Below the pieces are notes generated by a model. That model did not search any database, was not told where the DNA came from, and was given only the letters and a program-made list of their open reading frames with translations. From assembly GCF_027627475.1 (NCBI RefSeq), contig NZ_CP115484.1, forward strand, positions 5,531,001 through 5,595,000: DNA of 64,000 nucleotides. The letters are read 5' to 3'. The DNA is from Paenibacillus sp. SYP-B4298. GTDB lineage: Bacteria; Bacillota; Bacilli; Paenibacillales; Paenibacillaceae. Below are positions 43,492 through 52,722 of the stretch, piece after piece (position 1 is the stretch's first letter; every line of letters begins with the position of its first letter). Made by a program: the position numbers and the translations under genes.

Positions 43492-45000
43492 ATGAAAGAA
43501 GCGAAGCCTCTATTATTAATGAAAGGCATCTGCAAGGAGTTCCCCGGTGTTAAGGCGCTGGACAATGTTAATTTCCGGCTGTTCCCTGGAGAGGTGCACG
43601 CACTGATGGGAGAGAACGGCGCCGGAAAATCGACGCTGATCAAGGTGCTGACCGGTGTATATGAGATTGATCAGGGGGATGTGACACTGGATGGTCAGGC
43701 CATCCATATCAGCAACCCGCTTGAAGCGCAGGAGGCTGGCATCAGCACGGTGTACCAGGAGGTTAACCTGTGTCCGAATCTCTCGGTCGCAGAGAATATC
43801 TTCATCGGTCGCGAGCCGCGCCGCTTCGGGGCGATCCGCTGGAAGGAGATGAATGTCCGCTCCAAGGAGCTGCTGAAGCGGATGCAGGTGGATATTGATG
43901 TGACCTTGCCCCTGCAGTCGTATTCGATTGCTATCCAGCAGTTGGTTGCGATCGCGCGTGCGCTGAATGTCTCGGCCAAGGTGCTCATACTGGATGAGCC
44001 AACGTCGAGCCTGGATGAGAAGGAGGTCGAGCAGCTATTCCAGGTGATGCGCAGGCTGAAGCAGGAGGGGATGGCGATTCTGTTCGTCTCGCACTTCCTT
44101 GACCAGATCTATAACATCTCCGACCGGCTGACCATTCTGCGGAACGGGCAACTGATCGGTGAATATGAGATCGACAAGCTGACACAGATCGAGCTGGTCA
44201 CCAAGATGATCGGCAAGGATCTGGAGCAGCTCGATGATCTGCCGAAGAAGGACAGACAAGCGCTGGCCAAGGCTGAAACCTTCCTTACTGCCAAAGGGCT
44301 GGGAATGCAAGGGGCAATCGAGCCATTCGAGCTGGAGGTCAAGCGAGGCGAAGTGGTCGGATTGGCCGGATTGCTCGGCTCGGGGCGGACGGAGCTGGCT
44401 CGCCTGTTCTTCGGAGCAGACCGCGCAGACCGCGGAGAGCTGCATATCCGGGACAAGCGCACCCAGCTGAGCAATCCGCGCCAGGCGATCGCACAAAAAA
44501 TAGCCTTCTGCTCGGAAAACCGCAAAACGGAAGGCATCGTCGAGGATCTGTCGGTGCGGGAGAATATTATATTGGCCATGCAGGCATCCAAGGGCTGGCT
44601 GCGCTCGATCCCGCGCAAGCGTCAAGATGAGATTGCTCTCGAATATATCAAATTGCTCAACATTAATCCGCCGAACCCGGATCAGTTGATCCGCAACCTA
44701 AGCGGAGGCAATCAGCAGAAGGTGCTGCTTGCCAGATGGCTGCTGACAGAGCCGGATCTGCTCATACTCGATGAGCCGACGCGCGGCATCGACGTAGGCG
44801 CCAAGACCGAAATTCAGAAGCTGGTGGTCAACCTGTCCGCCAAGGGAATGTCCTTCATCTTCATCTCTTCCGAGCTGGAGGAGGTGCTGCGGGTGAGCCA
44901 CAAAATCGCCGTATTGCGTGACCGCCGCAAGGTGAGAGAGCTGGAGAACGAAGGGATTACCCAGCAGACGATAATGCACGCGATAGCAGGGGGGAACTAG
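43492..45000 (+). CDS. ytfR: Sugar ABC transporter ATP-binding protein with two ABC domains, YtfR-like
   Basis: A 502-residue double ATPase. Domain 1 has Walker A GENGAGKSTLIK (near 40), a shortened signature region (QSYSIAIQQLVAIARAL) and Walker B VLILDEPTSSLD. Domain 2 has the degenerate P-loop GLLGSGRTELARL (near 290), the signature LSGGNQQKVLLARWL, and Walker B LLILDEPTRGID. This asymmetric layout is usual for RbsA/YtfR. The ATG at 43492 follows AAAGGAGTG. It powers the two permeases that follow. Confidence 0.93.
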   Translation: MKEAKPLLLMKGICKEFPGVKALDNVNFRLFPGEVHALMGENGAGKSTLIKVLTGVYEIDQGDVTLDGQAIHISNPLEAQEAGISTVYQEVNLCPNLSVAENIFIGREPRRFGAIRWKEMNVRSKELLKRMQVDIDVTLPLQSYSIAIQQLVAIARALNVSAKVLILDEPTSSLDEKEVEQLFQVMRRLKQEGMAILFVSHFLDQIYNISDRLTILRNGQLIGEYEIDKLTQIELVTKMIGKDLEQLDDLPKKDRQALAKAETFLTAKGLGMQGAIEPFELEVKRGEVVGLAGLLGSGRTELARLFFGADRADRGELHIRDKRTQLSNPRQAIAQKIAFCSENRKTEGIVEDLSVRENIILAMQASKGWLRSIPRKRQDEIALEYIKLLNINPPNPDQLIRNLSGGNQQKVLLARWLLTEPDLLILDEPTRGIDVGAKTEIQKLVVNLSAKGMSFIFISSELEEVLRVSHKIAVLRDRRKVRELENEGITQQTIMHAIAGGN

Positions 45001-45003
45001 ACA

Positions 45004-46035
45004 ATGACCAAATTAACCAAGCATCGGTTGTTCTGGCCGTTGGTCGTGCTTGCCATACTGCTGCTGATCAACGTCATGTTTACACCGGACTTTTTCTCCA
45101 TCCGTATGCAGAACGGTCATTTATATGGAAGCTTGATTGATATTCTTCACTTTGGTGCGCCGCTCATTCTGGTTGCACTCGGTATGACGCTTGTTATCGC
45201 GACCAAGGGCATTGACCTGTCGGTAGGATCGATTGTCGCTATTACCGGAGCCGTCGCCTGTCTGGATATTAGCCGCAGCGCGGATCAGAATTCAGTGGTT
45301 GTCGTGCTGGCCGCTGTCGGCATTGCCCTGCTGCTGTCGATTGTACTGGGCGTATGGAACGGCTTCCTCGTCGCAGGGGTCGGCATTCAGCCGATCATTG
45401 CGACCCTGATTCTAATGGTCGCCGGTCGCGGGATTGCCCAGCTTGTAACAAGCGGGCAGATTCTGACCATCTCCAGCTCCCCCTATAAGCTGATCGGGGG
45501 CGGGTACTGGCTGACATTGCCCTTCTCCATCCTCATCGTAGCGGTGCTATTCGCAGCGACCGTGCTGCTGACGCGCAAGACAGCGCTGGGTCTGTTCATT
45601 GAGGCTGTAGGGTGCAACCCGTCCGCGAGCCGTCTGGCGGGCATTCGCTCCAAGCTGATGATCTCGCTGGTATATGTCGTCTGCGCATTGTTTGCCGGTG
45701 TGGCTGGCCTGATGCTGACCTCGAACGTATCGAGCGCCGACGGCAACAACGCGGGCCTATGGATCGAGTTGGACGCGATTTTGGCGGTTGTAATCGGCGG
45801 CACAGCATTGACAGGTGGACGCTTCTACCTGAGCGGCACGCTGGTGGGCGCGCTCATCATCCAGACGCTGACGACGACCATCTATACGGTCGGCGTACCA
45901 CCTGAGATTACACTCGTGGTGAAGGCGTTTGTTGTAATGGCAGTATGTCTCATTCAATCCCCGGCTTTCCGGGAAAGGCTGGTTAAGCGCAAGTCCTCTC
46001 GTCAACAATCCAGCCGGAAAGGAGTTGCGGCATGA
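45004..46035 (+). CDS. ytfT: Sugar ABC transporter permease, YtfT-like
   Basis: A 343-residue permease of the RbsC/YtfT family with about eight to ten helices. The signature ATKGIDLSVGSIVAITGAVA (short form GIDLSVGSIVA) is near residue 70, and GGTALTGGRFYLSGT is in the C-terminal half. The tail is basic. The start codon is four bases after the ATPase stop. Its stop overlaps the next permease start by four bases, so the two subunits are made in equal amounts and should form a heterodimer. Confidence 0.92.
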   Translation: MTKLTKHRLFWPLVVLAILLLINVMFTPDFFSIRMQNGHLYGSLIDILHFGAPLILVALGMTLVIATKGIDLSVGSIVAITGAVACLDISRSADQNSVVVVLAAVGIALLLSIVLGVWNGFLVAGVGIQPIIATLILMVAGRGIAQLVTSGQILTISSSPYKLIGGGYWLTLPFSILIVAVLFAATVLLTRKTALGLFIEAVGCNPSASRLAGIRSKLMISLVYVVCALFAGVAGLMLTSNVSSADGNNAGLWIELDAILAVVIGGTALTGGRFYLSGTLVGALIIQTLTTTIYTVGVPPEITLVVKAFVVMAVCLIQSPAFRERLVKRKSSRQQSSRKGVAA

Positions 46036-47012
46036 TTCAACGTCTTATGCCCAAGCAGCAGTTTATACCGATTGCTGCAACTATTGCACTGTTTCTTGTC
46101 ATGTTTGCAGCAGGCTCGTACCGTTATACCGGATTTTTCTCCTTGCAGGTCATACTGAATCTGTTCATTGATAATGCGTTCCTGATCGTGACGGCTGTTG
46201 GCATGACCTTCGTCATCCTCACTGGGGGCATCGATCTGTCGGTCGGCTCGGTCATCGCCTTGTCGACGATGATCTCGGCCAGCCTGGTGCAGCAGCAAGG
46301 CTGGCCGCCGGCTATCGTCATCCCGCTGGTGCTGTTCATCGGCTCCATGTTCGGATTTATTATGGGCGCAATCATCCATTATTTTAAGATTCAACCGTTC
46401 ATCGTGACATTGGCCGGGATGTTTCTCGCCCGCGGCCTCTGCTATGTCATCAGCATCAATACAATCTCGATTAACCATCCGTTCTATACATGGGTCGCTC
46501 AGACGAAGGTTCCGCTGCCGGGTAACCACTTCATCTCCATCAGCGTTATCATTGCGCTGGTCGTTGTAGCCGCTGCCTTCTTTGTGGCGCACTACACCCG
46601 ACTGGGCCGCAATATGTACGCATTGGGCGGCGGCGAGCAATCTGCGCTGCTCATGGGTCTTCCCGTTGCACAGACGAAGATTGCTGTCTATACGATTAGC
46701 GGCTTCTGCTCCGCGCTGGCAGGCGTGATCTTCACCTTCTACATGCTGTCAGGCTATGGCCTGCATGCCGTAGGCATGGAGCTGGACACGATCGCTGCGG
46801 TGGTAATCGGCGGCACATTGCTGACGGGCGGCTTCGGATATGTGATCGGTACGTTGTTCGGCGTGCTGATCCAGGGAATCATTCAGACGATGATTATGTT
46901 TGAGGGAACGCTCAGCTCCTGGTGGACGAAGATCGCGATCGGCGTCCTGTTGTTCCTGTTCATTCTGCTGCAACGCATCATCGTATCCAGGCGACAGACA
47001 GCCAAGTCATAG
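46032..47012 (+). CDS. yjfF: Sugar ABC transporter permease, YjfF-like
   Basis: A 326-residue second permease. It has GGIDLSVGSVIALSTM near residue 65, FIVTLAGMFLARGLCYVIS, and GGTLLTGGFGYVIGTLFG near 260, with about nine helices. It pairs with the preceding permease, as in the E. coli galactofuranose system where ytfT and yjfF are adjacent. The start is ATG within the upstream stop (ATGA). A strong terminator follows at 47054. Confidence 0.92.
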   Translation: MIQRLMPKQQFIPIAATIALFLVMFAAGSYRYTGFFSLQVILNLFIDNAFLIVTAVGMTFVILTGGIDLSVGSVIALSTMISASLVQQQGWPPAIVIPLVLFIGSMFGFIMGAIIHYFKIQPFIVTLAGMFLARGLCYVISINTISINHPFYTWVAQTKVPLPGNHFISISVIIALVVVAAAFFVAHYTRLGRNMYALGGGEQSALLMGLPVAQTKIAVYTISGFCSALAGVIFTFYMLSGYGLHAVGMELDTIAAVVIGGTLLTGGFGYVIGTLFGVLIQGIIQTMIMFEGTLSSWWTKIAIGVLLFLFILLQRIIVSRRQTAKS

Positions 47013-47053
47013 CTGGATTCGCTTGCAGGCTCTGCTATGTGAGGGAGCCTGCC

Positions 47054-47101
47054 GGACATGTCCGTAACAACCAGGTTGCGGGCATGTCCTTGTTTGCATT
47101 T
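47054..47101 (+). terminator. Terminator of the importer operon
   Basis: GGACATGTCCGTAAC pairs with GTTGCGGGCATGTCC over fifteen positions (two wobbles), followed by TTGTTTGCATTTG. A TATAAT at 47108-47113 just downstream may serve the second binding protein, although its -35 is weak. Confidence 0.8.
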
Positions 47102-47130
47102 GTAGGCTATAATAAGGTAACAGGAGGGAG

Positions 47131-48180
47131 ATGAACGTGAGAAGAGCGTTGCGCTTCATTTTGTTTCCGCTTACATGTTTGTTGATATTTGTGTATTTAA
47201 CTGGCTGCCAGTCCACGGCCGAGGTAGCGCCGATGGAGGTGATGCCTGTCGTATCCGATCTGCCCTCTGGCGAGCTGCGGATGGAGGAGCAGGAGACGCG
47301 CCGGATCGTTGTCGGCTTCTCGCAATTAGGTACGGAAAGCTACTGGCGCATCGCGAACTCTCGCTCCATCCAGGAGGCGGCCAAGGAATATGGCATTGAA
47401 CTGATCTACCGCAATGCGGAGCAGTCACAGGAGAAGCAGTTCGAGGCGATCCGCCAGTTCATGAAGGAGAAGGTGGATGTCATTGTATTCTCTCCTGTCG
47501 TTGAATATGGCTGGGAGCCGATTCTGAAGGAAGTGAAGCAGGCCGGCATTCCGGTCATTATCGTTGACCGATCGGTCGATGTCACGGACCATTCGTTATT
47601 TGTGACGCTGATGGGGTCTGATTTCTATGACGAGGGTCGTAAGGCAGGCAAATATCTGCTCGACAAGCTGATGGAGCAGGTCGGGCCGATCGGCATAGCG
47701 GAGCTCAAGGGGACAGTCGGCTCGACGCCTTCCATCGAACGCAAGCGCGGCTTCGAGGACACGATTGCCGAGCGCCCTGATCTGAAGATCGTGAAGAGTG
47801 AATATGCGAATTTTACGGTGGAGGACGGCAAGCGGGTCATGGCGAAAATGCTGCGCGAGATGGGGAGCGACATTTCGGTGCTCTATGCCCATAATGACGA
47901 CATGGCGCTTGGGGCGATCGAAGCGATCGAGGAATATGGCCTCAAGCCGGGCAAGGATATTATCATCATTAGCGTGGACGGCACCCGTGCTATTTTTGAG
48001 CTGATGGTCGAAGGCAAGGTGAACTGTGTGGTCGAGTGCAATCCGCTGCTGGGCCCGCAGTTGATGATGGCGGTCAAGGAGCTGATGGAGGGTCGCAGCC
48101 TGCCTAAGCGAATCGTCACCAAGGAAAGTGTCTATACCGAAGGAATGGCTGAGAAGGAGATTGCCGACCGCAAATACTAG
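47131..48180 (+). CDS. Second YtfQ-like sugar-binding lipoprotein
   Basis: A 349-residue paralogue of the 42219-43256 protein, with the same landmarks in divergent form: VGFSQLGTESYWRIANSR, NAEQSQEKQFEAIRQFM, FSPVVEYGWEPILKEVKQA, VDRSVDVTDHSLF, ELKGTVGSTPSIERKRGF, YAHNDDMALGAIEAIEEYG. The lipobox LTGC is near residue 26. The start is ATG 47131 (AGGAGG three bases away) or GTG 47137 (better spacing). It lies beyond the operon terminator with its own weak promoter. It may widen the importer's specificity or act as a sensor. Confidence 0.9.
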   Translation: MNVRRALRFILFPLTCLLIFVYLTGCQSTAEVAPMEVMPVVSDLPSGELRMEEQETRRIVVGFSQLGTESYWRIANSRSIQEAAKEYGIELIYRNAEQSQEKQFEAIRQFMKEKVDVIVFSPVVEYGWEPILKEVKQAGIPVIIVDRSVDVTDHSLFVTLMGSDFYDEGRKAGKYLLDKLMEQVGPIGIAELKGTVGSTPSIERKRGFEDTIAERPDLKIVKSEYANFTVEDGKRVMAKMLREMGSDISVLYAHNDDMALGAIEAIEEYGLKPGKDIIIISVDGTRAIFELMVEGKVNCVVECNPLLGPQLMMAVKELMEGRSLPKRIVTKESVYTEGMAEKEIADRKY

Positions 48181-48195
48181 CGCTCGGCAATCTCC
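48156..48195. terminator. Terminator spanning the stop codon of the second binding protein
   Basis: GGAGATTGCCGA, inside the last codons, pairs perfectly over twelve bases with TCGGCAATCTCC beyond the stop. It lies between convergent genes. There is no strong T-run. Confidence 0.6.
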
Positions 48196-48228
48196 CTAGA
48201 ATGTGCGAAGCAGATGCTGCCGCTTCCC

Positions 48229-50337
48229 CTAGCTTTCCCACCACCGCTTCAGGTGCTGCCACCAGGAGCGGTTCTTCGGCATGTCTGCTGGCGCCCGCGG
48301 CTTCTGGGCTGGCTCCGGCTCGGCCTCCTCTGTCAGCGAGGCGCAATACTCCTGCGGCTCTGTCCCGGCCACGAACGCCTCCAGACGCTGCTGCTGCGAG
48401 CAGTCCTTGGTCGCCAGCTTGCCAGTCAGCGGGTCGATATAGACGCTGACGACCCCATCCGGCACGGGGAACAGCTTGGGCGGCACCGCCTCCAGCGCGC
48501 CTTCGAGGAAGTCGGCGAAGATCGGCGCAGCCTTGTGCGCCTCCGCGGATGTGATGACGCGCCCTTTGTCATAGCCCACCCATACCGCGGCGGCGAGCTC
48601 CGGGGTGTAGCCGACCAGCCAGGCATCCGCCGCAGTTGTGCCGGTCTTGCCCGCCACTGGCCGCTTGATCGCGGCAGCCACTCTGCTTCCCGTGCCGCCA
48701 GTCTCGAACACGCTCTCCAGCAACGAGGTCATAACATAGGCCTGTGCCGGGGCAAGGACTTGCTTCCGGGTCGGCTTGGCCTCGTACAGCACTTCGCCAC
48801 GCCCGTTCTCGATGCGCAGAATAGCGGTCGGCTCGGTGTGCACGCCTTCGGCGGCCAGCGCGCTATAGGCGGAAGCCATCTCTAGCGGGCTTACCGGGAA
48901 CGTGCCGAGTGCAAGCGAAGGGACAGGAGCGAGCTCACTCTCGATGCCAAGCCTGCGTGCGGTCGTAATTACTTTATCTGCTCCGACCGCCATCAGTGTG
49001 CTGACAGCATAGATATTGTCCGAGCTGGCGATAGCTGTTCGCATGTCGATCTCCCGTTCAAAGTAACGGTTATTGTAATTATGCGGCTCATAGGTGCGGC
49101 GTCCCTCGTCATAGGAGAATACGGTGGGCTCGCTGCGGAATCGGCTGACGGGAGTCATTCCCCCCTCCGCCAATGCCGTCACATAGACGAGCGGCTTGAA
49201 GGAGGAGCCCGGCTGTCTGGTTGTCGCGAGCGCGCGGTTATACTGGTTCGCCTTGTAATCTCGTCCGCCGACCATGGCCTTCACATAGCCGTTCCGGGGA
49301 TCGATCGCAACCAGTGCGGCCTGCAGCTCGCCCTCGGCGGGCAGCCCCTTGGCAACGGCTGCCTCCGCCGCCCGCTGCGCGCTCTGATCGAGCGTCGTAT
49401 AGATGCGGACGCCGCCCTCGTTCAGGAGCTGCTCGTCCACGCCGAGCTGCTGAACGGCTACCTGGCGGACATAATCGCGGAAGTAGGGGGCGAAGCCCTC
49501 GCTCATCCCCTCTTCGAGCGTGCGAAGCGCCAATAGCTCGGCATAGGCGCTCTTAGCCTGCTCCTCTGTAATGGAACCGTCCTCGGCGAGTATGGACAGC
49601 ACCAGCCTCTGCCGATCCTTGGCCTTTTTCATATTGTTATACGGAGAGTAGTAAGTCGGACCCTTGGGTATCCCTGCAAGCAGAGCGCTCTCGGCCAGTG
49701 ACAGCTCGCGCGCGGATTTGCCGAAGTAGAGCTGGCTGGCGGCCTCGATGCCGTAGGCTCCATGCCCATAGTAGATCTGGTTCAGATACATCTCCAGAAT
49801 CTGATCCTTGGAATAGTTCATCTCAAGCTGAAGCGTGTAGACCGCTTCCTTCAGCTTGCGCTTCCAGGTACGCTCGTGAGAGAGGTACAGGTTGCGGGCT
49901 AGCTGCTGGGTGAGCGTGCTTGCCCCCTGCTTCTTGGAGCCGCTCTCCAGGTTCACGACGACTGCACGCGCCATCCCCTTGAGATCAAAGCCTGGATGGT
50001 CGTAGAAGCGTTGATCCTCCACCGCTACGGTAGCTTGCACCAGATAGGGCGAGACCGCGGAGAGCGGCACGGAGCGCCGGTTCTCACCCGCATGGAAGGT
50101 GTCGATGACATTGCCGTGCAGATCATACATTTGCGAGGACTGGCTGATGCTTGTCGCAGGCAGAGCCTGAGAGCGCAGGTAGAGGAGCAACCCGTAGCCA
50201 GCGACCAGCCCTATGACGACGGTCAGTCCGATCAACTTGGCTAGCTTGACAATCCTGCGCTGTTGCCGGCGTTCCTTGGGAGCGAAGAGGCGCGATGGTC
50301 CGCGATGGCCGCGGCTGAACAAGGACTTGCGTATCAT
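48229..50337 (-). CDS. Class A penicillin-binding protein (PBP1/PbpG-like)
   Basis: A 702-residue bifunctional peptidoglycan synthase. A basic cytoplasmic N-terminus and one transmembrane helix (about 38-60) precede the GT51 transglycosylase (about 85-250, VAVEDQRFYDHPGFD with the catalytic Glu, QGASTLTQQLARNLYL). The transpeptidase (about 330-620) has the active Ser in PGSSFKPLVYV, SSDN, and KTGTTAADAW. The Pro/Glu-rich C-terminal tail ends in Trp residues. The ATG at 50337 follows AAGGAG. It is divergent from speE, as pbpG is next to speE-speB in B. subtilis. Confidence 0.93.
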   Translation of the reverse strand: MIRKSLFSRGHRGPSRLFAPKERRQQRRIVKLAKLIGLTVVIGLVAGYGLLLYLRSQALPATSISQSSQMYDLHGNVIDTFHAGENRRSVPLSAVSPYLVQATVAVEDQRFYDHPGFDLKGMARAVVVNLESGSKKQGASTLTQQLARNLYLSHERTWKRKLKEAVYTLQLEMNYSKDQILEMYLNQIYYGHGAYGIEAASQLYFGKSARELSLAESALLAGIPKGPTYYSPYNNMKKAKDRQRLVLSILAEDGSITEEQAKSAYAELLALRTLEEGMSEGFAPYFRDYVRQVAVQQLGVDEQLLNEGGVRIYTTLDQSAQRAAEAAVAKGLPAEGELQAALVAIDPRNGYVKAMVGGRDYKANQYNRALATTRQPGSSFKPLVYVTALAEGGMTPVSRFRSEPTVFSYDEGRRTYEPHNYNNRYFEREIDMRTAIASSDNIYAVSTLMAVGADKVITTARRLGIESELAPVPSLALGTFPVSPLEMASAYSALAAEGVHTEPTAILRIENGRGEVLYEAKPTRKQVLAPAQAYVMTSLLESVFETGGTGSRVAAAIKRPVAGKTGTTAADAWLVGYTPELAAAVWVGYDKGRVITSAEAHKAAPIFADFLEGALEAVPPKLFPVPDGVVSVYIDPLTGKLATKDCSQQQRLEAFVAGTEPQEYCASLTEEAEPEPAQKPRAPADMPKNRSWWQHLKRWWES

Positions 50338-50517
50338 GATCTGCTCCTTCCGTCTGACGAGGCGGCTGTGCAGGTTGCTTCGGCAGACCCTTCCTTTTAT
50401 TCTATTAGTATGGAAAATCATGAGACTTCCTATTCATGTCCACGCTCTGTTCATAAGCGGCTATGTAGCCATGCTGATCCTGTACGCTGAATATTTGCAA
50501 TTGTTCGGTTTCAGAGG

Positions 50518-50545
50518 TTGCTTTTTGCTGTCGTTTTACTATAAT
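50518..50545 (+). promoter_or_regulatory. Promoter of speE-speB
   Basis: TTGCTT (50518-50523), 16 bases, and a perfect TATAAT (50540-50545), 40 bases before the speE start. Confidence 0.65.
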
Positions 50546-50584
50546 TACGGAAGACACAATGACGGAAGGAAGGGATAATTTCTT

Positions 50585-51412
50585 ATGGAACTGTGGTATA
50601 CCGAGAAGCAGACGGAGTCGTTCGGCATTACAGCCAAGGTCAAGGAAACCTATGTTAGCGAGCAGACGGAGTTTCAGAAGCTGGATATGATCGAGACCGA
50701 AGAGTTCGGCACGATGCTCGTGCTGGACGGCATGGTGATGACCACAGTCAAGGATGAGTTCGTCTATCATGAGATGGTTGCGCACCCTGTGCTGTTTACC
50801 CACCCAAGCCCGGAGCATGTGCTGGTAGTAGGTGGCGGCGACGGCGGCGTTATCCGCGAGATTATGAAGCATCCGAAGGTGAAGAAGGCTGTGCTGGTCG
50901 ATATTGACGGCAAAGTAATCGAGTATTCGAAGAAATATTTGCCGATGATCGCCGGCGAGCTGGACAACCCTCGCGTCGAAGTGATCGTCAATGATGGCTT
51001 CATGCATATCCACGACCATAAGAATACCTATGATGTCATTATGGTAGACTCGACAGAGCCGGTCGGGCCTGCGGCCAATCTGTTCACGCGCGGCTTCTAT
51101 CAAGGCATCTATGAAGCGCTCAAGGAAGACGGCATCTTCGTGGCGCAGACGGATAACCCATGGTTCAAGTCCGAGCTGATCCAGAGCGTGAACAAGGATG
51201 TCAAGGAGGTGTTCCCGATCGTGCGCGTGTACGGCGCGAACATCCCGACCTATCCGAGCGGCCTGTGGACCTTCACCTTGGGGAGCAAGAAGTACGACCC
51301 GCTCGAAGTGGACGAGTCCTCGATTCCCGACATTCAGACCCAATACTACTCTCCGCGTCTTCACAAGGCGGCGTTCGTGCTGCCCAAATTTGTTGAAGAT
51401 CTCGTGAAGTAG
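50585..51412 (+). CDS. speE: Spermidine synthase (polyamine aminopropyltransferase)
   Basis: A 275-residue cytosolic enzyme that moves the aminopropyl group of decarboxylated S-adenosylmethionine onto putrescine. The N-terminal beta domain ([16 protein letters not shown]) is followed by the gatekeeper [16 protein letters not shown] (near 58-75). The nucleotide motif [14 protein letters not shown] is near 80-93, and the catalytic DSTEPVGPA is near 155. Length and motifs match Bacillus Spe[12 protein letters not shown] lies before the ATG. Agmatinase follows 18 bases later. Confidence 0.95.
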   Translation: MELWYTEKQTESFGITAKVKETYVSEQTEFQKLDMIETEEFGTMLVLDGMVMTTVKDEFVYHEMVAHPVLFTHPSPEHVLVVGGGDGGVIREIMKHPKVKKAVLVDIDGKVIEYSKKYLPMIAGELDNPRVEVIVNDGFMHIHDHKNTYDVIMVDSTEPVGPAANLFTRGFYQGIYEALKEDGIFVAQTDNPWFKSELIQSVNKDVKEVFPIVRVYGANIPTYPSGLWTFTLGSKKYDPLEVDESSIPDIQTQYYSPRLHKAAFVLPKFVEDLVK

Positions 51413-51430
51413 CCAGAAGGAGAGACCGAT

Positions 51431-52300
51431 ATGAAACTTGATCAGCAATATTCAGGCAATGTATTCATCCTCAGCTCCGAGGATTATGAGGCTTCCAAGG
51501 CCGTCATCTATGGCATGCCGATGGACTATACCGTATCCTTCCGCCCAGGCTCCCGCTTTGGCCCGGCCCGCATCCGTGAGGTGTCGATCGGCCTGGAGGA
51601 ATACAGCCCCTATCTCGACCGCAGTCTGGAGGACATCCGTTACTTCGACGCTGGCGATCTGCTGCTTCCGTTCGGTAATGCAGCGCGCAGCCTGGACATC
51701 ATCGGCGAATTCGTGCGCGGGGTACTGGCTGATGGCAAGATGCCTGTCGGACTTGGCGGCGAGCATCTCGTCTCCTGGCCGATCTTCCAGGAGATGTATG
51801 CGAAATACCCGGACCTGGCGATCATCCACTTCGATGCGCACACTGACCTGCGCGAGCAGTATGAGGGCGAGCCGCTGTCGCACTCCACGCCGCTGCGCAA
51901 GGCGGCTGAGCTGATCGGCGGCAGCAATATCTATCAATTCGGCATTCGCTCCGGGTCCCGTGAGGAATGGGCGTATGCGCGAGAGCATATTCATTTCCAT
52001 CCGTTCGAGGTTGCCGAGCCGCTCAAGAAGGTGCTGCCATCGCTGGAGGGACGCCCAGTCTATCTGACGATTGACATCGATGTGCTAGATCCATCATGCG
52101 CTCCAGGCACCGGTACTGCTGAGGCGGGCGGAATCACCTCCAAGGAGCTGCTGGATGCTGTGCATGCCATTGCCCGTTCCGGTGTGAATGTGGTAGGCTG
52201 CGATCTGGTGGAGGTTGCTCCGGCCTACGACCCGACAGAGCAGACGCAGATTGTGGCGTCCAAGGTGATTCGGGAGATGCTGCTTGGCTTCATCAAGTAG
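51431..52300 (+). CDS. speB: Agmatinase
   Basis: A 289-residue ureohydrolase that converts agmatine to putrescine and urea, giving the substrate for SpeE. The binuclear manganese motifs are GLGGEHLVSW, FDAHTDLRE (near 137) and IDIDVLDPSCAPGTG (near 214). The signature DPSxAPGTGT(A/P)E is complete. The ATG follows AGAAGGAGAG. The pair speE-speB forms a polyamine operon, and the arginine T-box begins about 80 bases downstream. Confidence 0.95.
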   Translation: MKLDQQYSGNVFILSSEDYEASKAVIYGMPMDYTVSFRPGSRFGPARIREVSIGLEEYSPYLDRSLEDIRYFDAGDLLLPFGNAARSLDIIGEFVRGVLADGKMPVGLGGEHLVSWPIFQEMYAKYPDLAIIHFDAHTDLREQYEGEPLSHSTPLRKAAELIGGSNIYQFGIRSGSREEWAYAREHIHFHPFEVAEPLKKVLPSLEGRPVYLTIDIDVLDPSCAPGTGTAEAGGITSKELLDAVHAIARSGVNVVGCDLVEVAPAYDPTEQTQIVASKVIREMLLGFIK

Positions 52301-52345
52301 ATCGTTAAATTCTGTGCACATCCGCCCTGTGTAGGTGCGATGCTC

Positions 52346-52373
52346 TTGCATTTTGCGAAAAATCGGGTAATAT
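52346..52373 (+). promoter_or_regulatory. Promoter of the arginine T-box leader
   Basis: TTGCAT (52346-52351), 16 bases, TAATAT (52368-52373), ending just before the T-box leader. It reads toward argS. Confidence 0.6.
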
Positions 52374-52379
52374 AAGTGC

Positions 52380-52668
52380 TAACATACATTGCAAGGCTAT
52401 AGTGTGAACAGCAAGGAACGGGAGAGTATGCTGCAGCCGTCTGCACAAGCGAGCCGGGAGGGTGGAAGCCGGCGCAGAGCTCGGCATATGCGCACCCGGG
52501 AGTTGATGGCTTGAAAGGGAGCTGCGCCGTGATACCTGCTTGCGCATCAGCAGGCAACTATTGGCAGGCGCATCGTCTTCCCGCGTAGAGCGATCCGGTC
52601 ATTCCGTTATCATGCTTGAGAGGATTGGCGCGTATACGCGCTGATGCCAGAAGAGTGGTACCGCGGTT
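52380..52668 (+). ncRNA. T-box leader, arginine specifier
   Basis: A tRNA-sensing leader. Landmarks in order are GAACGGGAGAGTA (stem I base with the AGTA bulge), GAGCCGGGAGGGTGGAAGCC (apical GGTGGAAGCC), and the specifier region GCATATGCGCACCCG. CGC at 52491-52493 sits opposite the AGTA bulge and is followed by A and the lower stem, so the specifier reads arginine. The antiterminator bulge TGGTACCGCGG is at 52656-52666. Uncharged tRNA-Arg should prevent the terminator at 52669. The specifier assignment rests on my hand-folding. Confidence 0.92.
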
Positions 52669-52706
52669 AACCCCGTCTCTTTGACAGAGACGGGGTTTGT
52701 TTGTTT
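52669..52706 (+). terminator. T-box-controlled terminator
   Basis: AACCCCGTCTCT pairs perfectly over twelve bases with AGAGACGGGGTT, then TTGTTTGTTTT. Read the other way, it can also end the AraC transcript coming from the opposite strand. Confidence 0.9.
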
Positions 52707-52722
52707 TACGTGGCTGTATCGG

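Noticed and set aside
42255-43643. Minus-strand ORF of 462 codons opposite the ytfQ-like gene
   Set aside because: It crosses a binding-protein gene with complete motifs, a terminator and the next ribosome site; its product is rich in Phe, Arg and Cys without any domain.
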